DNA of 64,000 bases from the NCBI RefSeq assembly GCF_004834005.1, contig NZ_STFF01000007.1, positions 1 through 64,000 on the forward strand, in the 5' to 3' direction. Positions 7,823-17,887 of this stretch are shown piece after piece. Position 1 is the first letter of the stretch. The number at the start of each line of letters is the position of its first letter. A model generated the notes under the pieces. The model searched no databases, was not told where the DNA came from, and worked only from the letters and a program-made list of their open reading frames with translations. The DNA is from Niastella caeni (GTDB lineage Bacteria > Bacteroidota > Bacteroidia > Chitinophagales > Chitinophagaceae). The position numbers and the translations under genes were made by a program.

Positions 7823-10800
7823 ATGCAATTTTTATGCAATTACCTGTCCATGTCTTCTTCCCTTACGGGAGCGAGAAAAAGAGGGCCTGGCAAACCAAAA
7901 CGCTGCTTTAACCCCGGTATCGTAAGCCGGCAAATATTACTTACGATGAAACTCACTGCTATTTTATTAACTGTTGTCTTTCTGCAGGTAAAGGCCGATG
8001 GGTTATCCCAAACGGTTACTTTCTCCGGCAAAGATGTGCCGTTGAAACAGGTATTTACTGCTATAGAGAAGCAGACCGGATATATATTTTTTTACAACCT
8101 GGATATCTGGAAAGATGCAAAGCCGGTGACCATCAAGATCAAGAACATAATCATAGAGGAAGCGTTGAAGCTTGTATTGAGAAACCAGCCATTTACTTAT
8201 ATAATTGAGAATAGGACGATTATTATCAGGAAAAAGGAAACGAAAGTAGAAGAGCCAGGTGTCGATAATGCTTTATCGCCACCCGACCCAATTGAAGTGC
8301 GCGGTGTAATTACAGATGAAAATGGCGCACCGGCGCAGGGAGTTAATGTGATGGTGAAAGGAACGAGTAAGGGAACTACGACGAATTTAAAAGGGGAGTT
8401 TGTTTTGACGAATGTAGATGAGAATGCTGTGTTGCTCATAACATCGGTTGGGTATGACAGACAGGAGATAGCAATAAAAAACAAAACGCATATTACTACT
8501 CAATTAAAAGTGGCAGTGGGGAATTTGGATGAAATGCAGGTGATTGCGTATGGGACGACGACTAAGAGATTTGCGACCGGGAATATTGCGACGGTGAAAG
8601 CGAAGGATATAGAAATGCAGCCGGTGAATAACCCGTTGTTGGCGTTGCAGGGGAGGGTGCCGGGGTTGTTTATAACGCAGGCGAATGGATTGCCGGGAAC
8701 CGGTGTGACGGTTCAAATTCAAGGACGAAATAGCATCGGAAGCGGTAACAATCCTTTATATATAATTGATGGAGTCCCCTATGCTTCTCAAATGTTGCCA
8801 ACTGTATATGCACCCCAATTTGGCGGCTTTGGTGCTGGATCTCCATTTAACTTTATTAACCCTGCAGATATCGAAAGTATTGATATATTAAAGGATGCGG
8901 ATGCCACTGCAATATATGGATCCCGCGCTGCCAATGGAGCAATTCTCATTACTACTAAGAAAGGAAAGGCTGGAAAAACAAAGGTTGATATTAATTTACA
9001 AAGCGGTGGAGGAAAGGTAACACGGAAATTAGACTTATTAAATACACCGCAGTATTTAGAAATGCGCAATGAAGCTTTGAAGAATGATGGTATTGCTTCT
9101 CCGTCAGCTTCTGATTATGATATCAACGGAGTATGGGATACAAATAAAAATACTGACTGGCAAAATACATTAATAGGTGGAACTGCTCATTATACTGATA
9201 TACAAAGTTCAGTTTCAGGAGGTAATTCTAATATGCAATTTATAGTTGGAGCAGGGTATCACAAAGAGACGACTGTATTTCCTGGTAATCTTGCTGACCA
9301 AAAAGGTTCTCTTCATTTTAGTATAAATAATATTTCTACAAACCAGAAGTTCAGGATACAATTGTCAGGGAATTATTTAGTAGATAAAAACCAATTGTCA
9401 AGTACTGATCTAACCAGTTATGCAACAACGTTGCCGCCAAATGCTCCTCCATTGTATAATGAAGACGGCAGCCTTAATTGGATGCTCAACTCTAATGGTT
9501 CCTCTACCTGGAGGAATCCTCTTTCTTCTTTGTCTCAAACCTATGAAGGCAAGACAAATAATTTAATCAGCAATGCCATTATAAGTTACCGGGTTTTACC
9601 GGAATTAGATATTCGAAGCAGTTTTGGCTATACTAATTTACAAACAAATGAATTTCTTGGTTTTCCCCTTATTGCAGAGAGGCCTGAAGATCGACCGTTC
9701 TCTTCAAGATTCGCAACGTACACTAATGCTAAGATCAGCTCATGGATTATAGAACCGCAAGCGAATTATAAAAGAACTATCGGGAAAGCAAAACTTGATG
9801 TTCTGGTGGGAACTACCATTCACCAAAACAACAATAAAGGAGACGTTTTGGGAGGCAACGGTTATAATAGTGATGCGGTGTTGAAAGACATCCGTTCTGC
9901 ATCAAGTGTTACAGTCAATTCCTCCGTAGCCTCAGTATATAAATACAATGCTTTATTTGGCCGTATTATTTTCAATTTTAAGGATAAATACATTTTAAAT
10001 CTTACAGCTCGCAGGGATGGGAGCAGCCGGTTCGGATCGAGAAATCAGTTTCACAATTTCGGCTCGGTAGGTGTTGCCTGGATATTTACGCAGGAAGAGT
10101 TTATCCAAAAAAACTTATCTTTTTTTAGTTTTGGCAAGCTGAGAGGAAGCTTTGGTACTACAGGTAATGATCAAATTGGCGATTACCAATTCATGGATTT
10201 ATTTAGTCCATACACTGATAACGTCGGTGTACCCTATCAAAATACGAGCAGTTTAACTGTTAATGGCTTGCCTAACCCTTATTTGGAATGGGAAGAAACC
10301 CGGAAATTGCAATTTGGAATTGATCTAGGTTGTTTGAAAGACAGGATACTTCTAACCGCTAATTACGTTCGCAATCGGTCTTCTAACCAGTTATTGGCAT
10401 ATAATTTACCGACAATTACTGGCTTTGGATCTATTATTGAAAATTTTCCAGCTACTGTTCAAAATTCAGCCTGGGAATTCTTGTTGAACGTTACGACTAT
10501 AAAGGGAAGTAATATTACATGGAGCAGCAGCCTGAACCTGACCCTCCCTAAAAATAAATTAAAATCATTTCCCAATTTAGCCACATCAAATTATGCTAGT
10601 TCCTTGATTATAGGTCAACCCATTAATGTTCAAAAAGCTTTTCATTTATTGGGTGTAGATCCTGCGACAGGTGTTTATCAATTTGCAAACAAAGATGGAA
10701 GCGCTACATCATCGCCAGACTATTCAACCGATCGAACAGTCATAATCAATACTTTGCCAAAGTTCTATGGTGGATTCCAAAATAGCTTCAGGTACAAAGG

Positions 10801-11239
10801 TTTTCAACTGGATATACTATTTCAATTTGTAAAACAAATAGGTCCAAACTATAATTTTGGTTTCATATTGCCCACGGGATTCTCAGGATATAATCAACCA
10901 GTTTCTGTGTTGAACCGTTGGCAAAAGCCGGGAGATAACAGGCCTATTCAACGCTATAGCTCCGGTTTTAATTATTTCTCTCAACATTTTAATGCAAAAT
11001 TAAATAGCGATGAGTCTTATTCAGATGCTTCTTACATAAGGCTTAAGAATGCTTCTCTATCCTGGCAATTGCCCGAGGCGTGGAGACGAAATATACATTT
11101 GCAGGATTGCAGATTGTATATACAGGGGCAAAATTTATTGACTATAACACATTTTAAAGGAATGGATCCTGAAAATCAAAGCACCACTTCACTACCACCG
11201 TTAAGGGTGTTGACAATTGGTTTTCAGGTAGTCTTGTAG
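7823..11239 (+). CDS. SusC/RagA-type TonB-dependent outer-membrane transporter with STN domain
   Basis: This is a SusC-type transporter of about 1138 residues. Order of domains: a long N-terminal leader with the signal helix near residue 42 (MKLTAILLTVVFLQVKADG), STN signalling domain (about 62-125), a carboxypeptidase-regulatory-like domain (about 157-232, ending LLITSVGYD), plug (about 233-375, with IDGVPYA and DILKDADATAIYGSRAANG) and the barrel to the end. The start at 7823 matches the usual MQF-type leader of such proteins, and 7946 is an alternative. The STN domain and the upstream sigma/FecR genes mark it as a signalling transporter. Base composition changes abruptly at about 8.7 kb, inside the plug: G-rich codons before, AT-rich after. 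Confidence 0.93.
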   Translation: MQFLCNYLSMSSSLTGARKRGPGKPKRCFNPGIVSRQILLTMKLTAILLTVVFLQVKADGLSQTVTFSGKDVPLKQVFTAIEKQTGYIFFYNLDIWKDAKPVTIKIKNIIIEEALKLVLRNQPFTYIIENRTIIIRKKETKVEEPGVDNALSPPDPIEVRGVITDENGAPAQGVNVMVKGTSKGTTTNLKGEFVLTNVDENAVLLITSVGYDRQEIAIKNKTHITTQLKVAVGNLDEMQVIAYGTTTKRFATGNIATVKAKDIEMQPVNNPLLALQGRVPGLFITQANGLPGTGVTVQIQGRNSIGSGNNPLYIIDGVPYASQMLPTVYAPQFGGFGAGSPFNFINPADIESIDILKDADATAIYGSRAANGAILITTKKGKAGKTKVDINLQSGGGKVTRKLDLLNTPQYLEMRNEALKNDGIASPSASDYDINGVWDTNKNTDWQNTLIGGTAHYTDIQSSVSGGNSNMQFIVGAGYHKETTVFPGNLADQKGSLHFSINNISTNQKFRIQLSGNYLVDKNQLSSTDLTSYATTLPPNAPPLYNEDGSLNWMLNSNGSSTWRNPLSSLSQTYEGKTNNLISNAIISYRVLPELDIRSSFGYTNLQTNEFLGFPLIAERPEDRPFSSRFATYTNAKISSWIIEPQANYKRTIGKAKLDVLVGTTIHQNNNKGDVLGGNGYNSDAVLKDIRSASSVTVNSSVASVYKYNALFGRIIFNFKDKYILNLTARRDGSSRFGSRNQFHNFGSVGVAWIFTQEEFIQKNLSFFSFGKLRGSFGTTGNDQIGDYQFMDLFSPYTDNVGVPYQNTSSLTVNGLPNPYLEWEETRKLQFGIDLGCLKDRILLTANYVRNRSSNQLLAYNLPTITGFGSIIENFPATVQNSAWEFLLNVTTIKGSNITWSSSLNLTLPKNKLKSFPNLATSNYASSLIIGQPINVQKAFHLLGVDPATGVYQFANKDGSATSSPDYSTDRTVIINTLPKFYGGFQNSFRYKGFQLDILFQFVKQIGPNYNFGFILPTGFSGYNQPVSVLNRWQKPGDNRPIQRYSSGFNYFSQHFNAKLNSDESYSDASYIRLKNASLSWQLPEAWRRNIHLQDCRLYIQGQNLLTITHFKGMDPENQSTTSLPPLRVLTIGFQVVL

Positions 11240-11262
11240 GTATGATTTAAAAATAATGAATT

Positions 11263-12753
11263 ATGCAATCAATATATAAAACTACAGACAAAAAAAGTTC
11301 TCTTTATTCAGGAGATCACTTTCTGAGTCGTTTCTACATCTTTTCAATAGCAACCGTGTTAATACTGGTGTTTGAATCAGGTTGTAAGAAATTAGTAGAT
11401 GTAGATCCTCCAGATACCACTATCACAGGGTCAAGCGTGTATGCCTCAGATGCTACTGCAATAGCAGTGCTAACTGGAATTTATACAAGGTTGAGTTCAA
11501 CAGCTAATTATGATGGAAATACTGGATTTACTACAATATCGCTATTCACTGCGTTGTCAGCCGATGAAATGGCACTTTTCGACCTTAATAATGCAAATTA
11601 TCTTTCTTTTTATAGAAATTCATTGTCCGCTTCCGGCGCAGGTTCTGAATTCTGGCCCACTATATATTCCTATATTTTTACCTGTAATTCCGCGATCGAA
11701 GGATTGAAAAAGTCTACTACATTGGCCCCTGCTGTAAAACAGCAATTAACAGGAGAGGCCAAATTTATGAGAGCCTTTTTTTATTTTTATTTGATAAATC
11801 TTTATGGCGATGTACCACTGGTTCTAAATATTGATTATAAAGTAAATTCTTTGCTTTCCCGCATTCCAAAGGCTCAAGTTTATCAGCAGATCATCAATGA
11901 TTTAAAAGAGGCACAGGATCTGCTTACTTCTGATTATGTAAAGGGAGACGTCATTAGCAAAACAACTGAAAGAGTAAGACCCAATAAATGGGCAGCTACT
12001 GCTTTACTTGCAAGAGCTTATTTATTTAATGGAGATTATATAAATGCTGAATCACAAGCTACTTCTGTTATCAACAATTCTTCAATGTATTCCTTAAGTA
12101 CATTGCCTGATGTTTTTCTAAAAAACAGTAATGAAGCCATTTTGCAACTACAGCCAGTTTTTCCAGCAACTGTTGTTTCAAATACACATGATGCTGTTCA
12201 GTTTATTATTCCTGCAACTGGGCCAAGTAATAGCTGGCCAGTATATCTAAGTACAAGCCTTGTTAATAGTTTTGAATCAAGTGATCAGCGAAAAATAAAT
12301 TGGGTAAGTAGTGTGATTATGGGAACCGACACTTTTTATTATCCATATAAATACAAAATGAATACTCCAAATGATCCAGTTACAGAATATCTTATGTTGC
12401 TAAGATTAGCAGAGCAATATTTTATCCGTGCCGAATCAAGGGCGAAGCAAAATAAGTTAAATGAGGCAATGAACGATCTGAATGTTATTCGCACAAGAGC
12501 TGGGCTTGCTAATACAACAGCCACTACTCAATCGGAGCTTATCATAGCTATACAACACGAACGGCAGGTGGAGTTGTTTATGGAGTTGGGACATCGCTGG
12601 CTCGATCTGAAAAGAATGAATGTGATAGATGCCGTAATGACTATAGTAACCCCAAAAAAAGGAGGGACATGGAGTACAAACTGGCAGTTGTATCCAATAC
12701 CTGTTGGGGATATCCAAAAAGACCCTAACCTGATACAAAATGCGGGTTATTAG
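11263..12753 (+). CDS. SusD/RagB-type outer-membrane lipoprotein
   Basis: A 496-residue SusD/RagB family protein that forms the surface lid of the SusC barrel encoded 23 bases upstream. The lipobox cysteine is in FESGCKKLVDVDPP (about residue 47), later than usual because of a 30-residue N-terminal extension. Family landmarks include AKFMRAFFYFYLINLYGDVPL, the TPR-like helices, and the C-terminal block ERQVELFMELGHRWLDLKRM. It ends with YPIPVGDIQKDPNLIQNAGY, the standard SusD terminus. AT-rich like its neighbours. The substrate is not evident from the sequence. Confidence 0.95.
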   Translation: MQSIYKTTDKKSSLYSGDHFLSRFYIFSIATVLILVFESGCKKLVDVDPPDTTITGSSVYASDATAIAVLTGIYTRLSSTANYDGNTGFTTISLFTALSADEMALFDLNNANYLSFYRNSLSASGAGSEFWPTIYSYIFTCNSAIEGLKKSTTLAPAVKQQLTGEAKFMRAFFYFYLINLYGDVPLVLNIDYKVNSLLSRIPKAQVYQQIINDLKEAQDLLTSDYVKGDVISKTTERVRPNKWAATALLARAYLFNGDYINAESQATSVINNSSMYSLSTLPDVFLKNSNEAILQLQPVFPATVVSNTHDAVQFIIPATGPSNSWPVYLSTSLVNSFESSDQRKINWVSSVIMGTDTFYYPYKYKMNTPNDPVTEYLMLLRLAEQYFIRAESRAKQNKLNEAMNDLNVIRTRAGLANTTATTQSELIIAIQHERQVELFMELGHRWLDLKRMNVIDAVMTIVTPKKGGTWSTNWQLYPIPVGDIQKDPNLIQNAGY

Positions 12754-12845
12754 TTCTAAACAGTGATTAGTTTTTGATATTAGATTTTATTTATATAAAA
12801 TTATTAGACCCATTGGTGCAACTCAAAAGCACAAAGTGTTTGCAG

Positions 12846-14129
12846 ATGAAAAAGCAAATGAAGAAGTTATTATTCCTAGTAATGCCGATTTATTTAATTG
12901 GGAATGCTCAGAATAAAGGAATTCAATTTGAACAAGGATTAAATTGGCAGCAAATAAAAGAGAAAGCAAAGACAGAGAATAAATGCATTTTTGTAGATTG
13001 TTATGCTACATGGTGCGGACCTTGTAAATATATGGATAAGTACGTCTATGAAGACGAAAGCGTCGGAAGCTTTATAAATAGAAGATTCATTTCTGTGAAA
13101 CTGCAGACGGATACTTCAAGGCAAGATAATGAGGAAGTGAAAAAGTGGTATTCAGATGCCCACACTTTTCAAAAGGAATATGTAATAACTGCCATTCCTG
13201 CGTATCTATTTTTTTCAGCGGATGGTAATATTATACACCGAGATATTGGCGTAAAGGAAGTTAGTGATTTTCTTATTACCATAAATCATGCATTAAATCC
13301 AGAAAAGCAATATTATACACAGTTAAAAGCTTATAAGCTAGGCAAAAAAGATTACTTATTGATGCCTTACCTCGCGCTGATGGCTAAAAGTTTTAATGAT
13401 AATGAATTAGCTAATACCATTGCGCGTGATTATTTTACAAACTATCTCTTTACATTAAAAGAAAGCGAACTTTGTTCCAAGAAAAATATTGAGTTCATTT
13501 ATAGTTTCAATCAAATATTAACCTCAGAAGATAAAGGATTTGATATATTTTTTCGGTACGGCTCGCAAATAGATGATACAATGAACTTTAAAGGTCTTTC
13601 ACAAATGATTACAGATTACATAATTACCAAGGAGGAAATCGATCCTGTTATGGAGAATATTAATAAAAGTAAAACTTATCCGAGTTGGAGTCGTGTTACA
13701 AAAAGAATCAAAAGAAAATATGGAGTTATTTATGCAGAGCGAAATGTACTAAATGCAAAAGTGTCATTTTATGAAAAAATAAAAAGCTGGAAAGAATACT
13801 TAAAGTATGCTATAAAAAAGCAAGAGAAATCAGGTATTGACACAGCTAATGTGTCAAATGTTATTAATACGAATTATACTGCCTGGATGATATTTTTACA
13901 TAGTAGTCATAAAAAGCAGATCAATATTGCAATCAAATGGATGGAGTCTTTAAATATGAGTACTACGAATCAAGCTGGATGGCTTGATACATATGCAAAT
14001 TTGCTTTATAAAGCTGGTAGAGTGGAGGAAGCCCTTAAATGGGAAGAAAAAGCTTTAAGGATGGCTCCTACAGATAAAGATATAGAGGAGGCATTTGCGA
14101 AGATGAAAAAGGGTAAAAAGACGTGGTAA
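12846..14129 (+). CDS. Exported thioredoxin-fold protein with C-terminal helical repeats
   Basis: About 427 residues. A signal peptide (MKKLLFLVMPIYLIGNAQ) is followed by a thioredoxin domain (about residues 25-140) with the active site ATWCGPCKY, cysteines at 57 and 60. The remaining 280 residues are helical, and the last part (WLDTYANLLYKAGRVEEALKWEEKAL) reads like a TPR. It probably acts in the periplasm in thiol exchange. It follows SusD by about 90 bases and lies in the same AT-rich block, so it belongs to this locus. The start at 12846 is chosen because an upstream in-frame extension from 12774 has no signal character. Confidence 0.85.
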   Translation: MKKQMKKLLFLVMPIYLIGNAQNKGIQFEQGLNWQQIKEKAKTENKCIFVDCYATWCGPCKYMDKYVYEDESVGSFINRRFISVKLQTDTSRQDNEEVKKWYSDAHTFQKEYVITAIPAYLFFSADGNIIHRDIGVKEVSDFLITINHALNPEKQYYTQLKAYKLGKKDYLLMPYLALMAKSFNDNELANTIARDYFTNYLFTLKESELCSKKNIEFIYSFNQILTSEDKGFDIFFRYGSQIDDTMNFKGLSQMITDYIITKEEIDPVMENINKSKTYPSWSRVTKRIKRKYGVIYAERNVLNAKVSFYEKIKSWKEYLKYAIKKQEKSGIDTANVSNVINTNYTAWMIFLHSSHKKQINIAIKWMESLNMSTTNQAGWLDTYANLLYKAGRVEEALKWEEKALRMAPTDKDIEEAFAKMKKGKKTW

Positions 14130-14434
14130 TTGGAAAGTAAATTGAACTTTCCAGATATTCCTGTTTAATTTTTGTAAGTATCGCAAAAAGTATTGCCTAA
14201 ATGCTTTTATTCTTCATTTTAGTGTTTCTGCTTACTTCGTTTTCTATTTTTTCAATAAGTTAATGAATCTGAATATTTTTTGACATGTACTTTTTAGAAT
14301 TCAATATATAAAGTCAAAAAAAATAAATGCAATACTCTGCATAGTGGCAGTTTTTTGTTTAACTTATATAATTATGATATGAACTTACATTTAAAGGCAG
14401 ACATGGAAATAACCGTTATAAAACCGTAAATACA
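14130..14434. other. Intergenic gap with weak terminator hairpin
   Basis: An 8-bp stem (GGAAAGT at 14132-14138, ACTTTCC at 14146-14152, plus a flanking pair) directly follows the thioredoxin gene and may end or attenuate the transcript. A looser inverted repeat (TTTTTTGAC near 14276-14284, GTCAAAAAA near 14313-14321) follows in the AT-rich remainder. No gene is seen. Confidence 0.4.
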
Positions 14435-17167
14435 ATGAAGCTCTATTTTCTGACCTTTACATTTTTATTATTTATTTTGAACATATTTTGTCAGAACTAT
14501 AAACAGGTAGTTAGTAAACCACCCCTTGACATTTCCGCTATAAAAAAGTGGCCCAAATTAGAAAGCCCTGCAATAAGTAACAATGGGAAATATATTCTCT
14601 ACAGTATTATAAACCAACCAGTAGGCAAAAGAACTTTAGTAATACAAGCGGTGAACAATATTTGGAAAAGAGAAATTGTTAATGCTACGCCTATATTATT
14701 TACTCAAAATAGCCAAAAGCTTATTTTTAAAAGCAATGATACCCTGTATATTTTAAAACTTGAGACCAATACCTTAAATTTTATACCGGCAATCAATTCT
14801 TTTAAATGGACTCGGTCCCATAAAGGAGATTGGTTATCTTATCAGCAAATGTTCCAAAGTAATAAGTTAATTTTATGGAATTTGCTTACTGAAAAGCAAC
14901 AAACCTTTGATTCCGTCTTTGACTATTCATTTGATAATAGAGGAAATGTATTATTGATTGAAACTAAAAGAATGCAGTATAACCTTTCAAGCATTTCTAT
15001 ACAGTTAGTGGGGCTGGTTGACAATAAAACATATGTGATTTGGAATGCTGACACAAAGTCCGGTGTAGAAACTAAATTTACGAACGTTACTTTTGATAAT
15101 GATGGTAATCAACTGGCATTTATCGAACAAAAGCAAATTGATGGCCAATTCACTAATGCTATTTGGTATTATAAGAGGGGTATGGACAAAGCAGTGATGC
15201 GAATAAATAAACAGTCTTCAGGAATATCCCCAGATATGTTAATAGCTAACTCAACATTGAGATTTAGTGAAAATGGACGATGGATGTTTTTTCAATTACA
15301 AAAAGTGCATGAAAAACTAATTCAAGATCCAAATTTGGTAAAAGTAAATGTGTGGAGTTATAAAGATGTAATAATACAAACAGATCAGCAAAAAGAAGCG
15401 AACGAAAAAGCATATGATGCAGCTTTAAATGTACAGGATAATAATATTATTAAAATTACGCAGGGAGAAGAGAGAATTATAAAATCAAGAGGAGATTATG
15501 TTCTTATTGAAAATAGTGAAGTAGAAACAAAATTTTGGTGGGATCGTACTTTTAACTCTAATTATTTGTTTTCACTCAAAGATGGATCAAAAAGGTTTTT
15601 GGTAAATGGAACAAAAAATATTGGATATGCTTTCTCCTTTTCTCCAAACGAGAAGTTTCTCGTTTATTTTGATCAAAAGCTTAATAAATATTTTAGCTAT
15701 GATTTGACTACAGAAAAAAAATATAATATTTCACTTTCTATCCCTTCAGAATTAGATAATGAATACATGAGGGAAACCGAAGGATTATTTTTTCCTGTGG
15801 GTATTGCAGGATGGTTTGAAAAAGATAGAGCCCTGCTTATTTATGATAATTATGATATTTGGCAGGTAGATCCAACTTCTAAAATGCCACCAATAAATAT
15901 CACAAATGGGTATGGATTAAAAAATCATATAAAATTTAGATTAGTTAATGAACCAGAATTGGAGGGTAATGTTATTAAAAATAATGAATCACTACTCTTG
16001 ACTGCCTTTAATGTTCAATTGAAAGATAATGGCTTTTTTCAGAAAACAATGGGCAAGGGAGGAAATCCTGAATTATTAACAATGGGGCAATTTTATTATT
16101 ATGTAAATTTTTCACAGATACCCAATGGCATTCCTGGTGTAAGCACTATTGCTCCAATCAAAGCAAACGATTCACAAACCTGGATAGTAGAACGTATGGC
16201 AGCAAACGAAGCGCCAAATTATTTCCTTACACAGAATTTTAAAAGCTATACGCAAATAACCAATTTACAGCCGCATAAAAGTTATAACTGGCTCACTACT
16301 GAACTCATAGATTGGAAACAATTAGATGAGACTTTTTCTCAGGGTATTTTATATAAGCCAGAAAACTTTGACCCAGACAAAAAATACCCAATTATTTTTG
16401 AGTATTACGACCAAAGATCGTTTGCATTGAATGCATACTTACAACCAGAGCTAACTAGTGCGTCTATAAACATTCCCTGGTTTGTGAGCCATGGGTATTT
16501 GGTATTCAGACCGGATTTTCATTTTTCTATAGCCAGTACATCCGGAAAAACAAATGGCATGAATGCATATAATACTATAGTATCCTGTGCGAGATTTTTG
16601 GCAAATAAACCTTGGGTTGATTCTAGTAGGATGGCAATTAACGGGCATAGTTTCGGTGGAGGAATAACTAATTATTTGATTACACACACACAGATATTTG
16701 CAGCGGCCGCCGAAGCAGCCGGTGTAAGTGATGGTATTAGCTCTTACTTAGATGGAAACTATGGCGACAGGCAGGAAGGGACGGAAATTGGCCAGGGCCG
16801 TCGTGGAACAACTCCTTGGCAACGTCCGGATTTATATGAAACCGAAGTTCTTAGGGCAAACCAAGTTACCACGCCTTTGTTAATCATGCACAATAAAGCA
16901 GATTATGCAGTTCCCTGGATACAGGGAGTAGAAATGTTTATGGCATTACGCCGGCTTGGTAAGAAAGTCTGGATGCTTCAATATGATGATGAAGGCCATG
17001 TTTTAAGTGAAAAAGCTGCGGAAGATTATACCTTACGACTTACCCAGTTTTTTGATCATTATTTGAAAGGATATTTTCCTCCCAAATGGATGACGGAGGG
17101 TATTTCCGCGAGATTAAAAGGTATAGTAACGGGATATGAGTTGGATAAGAATGGGAAAAAAAATTGA
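14435..17167 (+). CDS. Secreted S9-family prolyl-oligopeptidase-like serine peptidase
   Basis: A 910-residue peptidase with an N-terminal signal peptide (FLTFTFLLFILNIFC), a long beta-propeller region (about 60-600) and a C-terminal alpha/beta-hydrolase domain. The catalytic triad is readable: serine 739 in INGHSFGGG, aspartate 823 in HNKADYAVPW and histidine 855 in DDEGHVLSE. It probably works in the periplasm, or at the surface, on short peptides. Its place after SusC/SusD and a thioredoxin-fold protein suggests a peptide-uptake locus rather than a glycan one. No sugar-active enzyme is nearby. Confidence 0.9.
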   Translation: MKLYFLTFTFLLFILNIFCQNYKQVVSKPPLDISAIKKWPKLESPAISNNGKYILYSIINQPVGKRTLVIQAVNNIWKREIVNATPILFTQNSQKLIFKSNDTLYILKLETNTLNFIPAINSFKWTRSHKGDWLSYQQMFQSNKLILWNLLTEKQQTFDSVFDYSFDNRGNVLLIETKRMQYNLSSISIQLVGLVDNKTYVIWNADTKSGVETKFTNVTFDNDGNQLAFIEQKQIDGQFTNAIWYYKRGMDKAVMRINKQSSGISPDMLIANSTLRFSENGRWMFFQLQKVHEKLIQDPNLVKVNVWSYKDVIIQTDQQKEANEKAYDAALNVQDNNIIKITQGEERIIKSRGDYVLIENSEVETKFWWDRTFNSNYLFSLKDGSKRFLVNGTKNIGYAFSFSPNEKFLVYFDQKLNKYFSYDLTTEKKYNISLSIPSELDNEYMRETEGLFFPVGIAGWFEKDRALLIYDNYDIWQVDPTSKMPPINITNGYGLKNHIKFRLVNEPELEGNVIKNNESLLLTAFNVQLKDNGFFQKTMGKGGNPELLTMGQFYYYVNFSQIPNGIPGVSTIAPIKANDSQTWIVERMAANEAPNYFLTQNFKSYTQITNLQPHKSYNWLTTELIDWKQLDETFSQGILYKPENFDPDKKYPIIFEYYDQRSFALNAYLQPELTSASINIPWFVSHGYLVFRPDFHFSIASTSGKTNGMNAYNTIVSCARFLANKPWVDSSRMAINGHSFGGGITNYLITHTQIFAAAAEAAGVSDGISSYLDGNYGDRQEGTEIGQGRRGTTPWQRPDLYETEVLRANQVTTPLLIMHNKADYAVPWIQGVEMFMALRRLGKKVWMLQYDDEGHVLSEKAAEDYTLRLTQFFDHYLKGYFPPKWMTEGISARLKGIVTGYELDKNGKKN

Positions 17168-17210
17168 TAGAAATAATATTTGATTGAATTCTTAAAGTAC
17201 TCTCATTAAG

Positions 17211-17236
17211 AAGGGCCAACCTTTCAATTGGCCCTT
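17211..17236. terminator. Bidirectional terminator hairpin
   Basis: AAGGGCCAA (17211-17219) pairs with TTGGCCCTT (17228-17236) around an 8-base loop, between the convergent S9 peptidase gene and the small-peptide gene. The stem is strong, and the T-run is short on both strands. Confidence 0.75.
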
Positions 17237-17263
17237 ACATAGTGTCTGAACTAATGATAAATA

Positions 17264-17509
17264 TTAAAACTCAGTACTTCTTGTATAAAACGTTGAGCAT
17301 GCAGCATCATCGACTGTAGTTGCCGAAATTGCTGTCCCGTTGTTTGAGTTACTGGTAGTAAAGGTAACAAGTTGTACAGTGCATGTAGAACCGCCTCCTT
17401 TTGTATAAAGAATTGTAGATCCAGTACGATTATTTGCTTTAAAAGCTAAAGTTCCGCCTACTACTGTAAAAACAGTGATAGCTGTTAAGATAATTTTTAC
17501 TTTTTTCAT
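17264..17509 (-). CDS. Small secreted two-cysteine peptide (possibly DUF6520-like)
   Basis: An 81-residue preprotein. MKKVKIILTAITVFTVVGG is a clear signal peptide, cut probably after LAFKA, leaving about 55 residues rich in Ser, Thr and Asn. The mature part has a GGG tract, exactly two cysteines (in GSTCTVQ and DDAACSTFY) and no other motif. This is the style of the small exported peptides grouped as DUF6520 in Bacteroidota, but I am not certain of the family. The start at 17509 is the first residue of the signal peptide; the frame is open to 17557. It lies downstream of redoxin and MauE-like genes on the same strand, 378 bases apart, which could oxidise its two cysteines. Confidence 0.7.
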   Translation of the reverse strand: MKKVKIILTAITVFTVVGGTLAFKANNRTGSTILYTKGGGSTCTVQLVTFTTSNSNNGTAISATTVDDAACSTFYTRSTEF

Positions 17510-17887
17510 AATAAAAGTGCTTTTTAAATTAAAAAGCAAAATTTTTGTTATAAACAATTTGCCTACTCAGTTTTAGTGGTTTTCGGCTTCCCCACTTTGC
17601 CAGCTATATCAATCTAATAGATGAATATACTGGTCTTTATTCACGCTAGTTTTCCTCCGCCATGCATCAGCAAGGATTAAGCGCTGAGTGAATCTTCTTA
17701 CTTTGTTCATCCCTCCATGGATTAGGATAAACTTTTTCAGATGCTTCATTGGCTGGCAATCCACTGTACCTTTGTTAAAGCTCTAGCGCTATATTATCGA
17801 AGCTTCAGCAAAGCAAGGCCGGCCAACAAAGGTTCGTCAATATCTGCATTGCCTGATCAGGACATCGCTTGTATTGTACACAACCTC
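17510..17887. other. Intergenic region, possible gene debris
   Basis: The first 60 bases upstream of the peptide gene are AT-rich and probably hold its promoter. The remainder has higher GC. On the minus strand it contains short protein-like runs that are quickly stopped, for example one ending DEPLLAGLALLKLR and one with KVYPNPWRDEQ. This hints at a decayed gene, but no family is recognisable. Confidence 0.3.
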
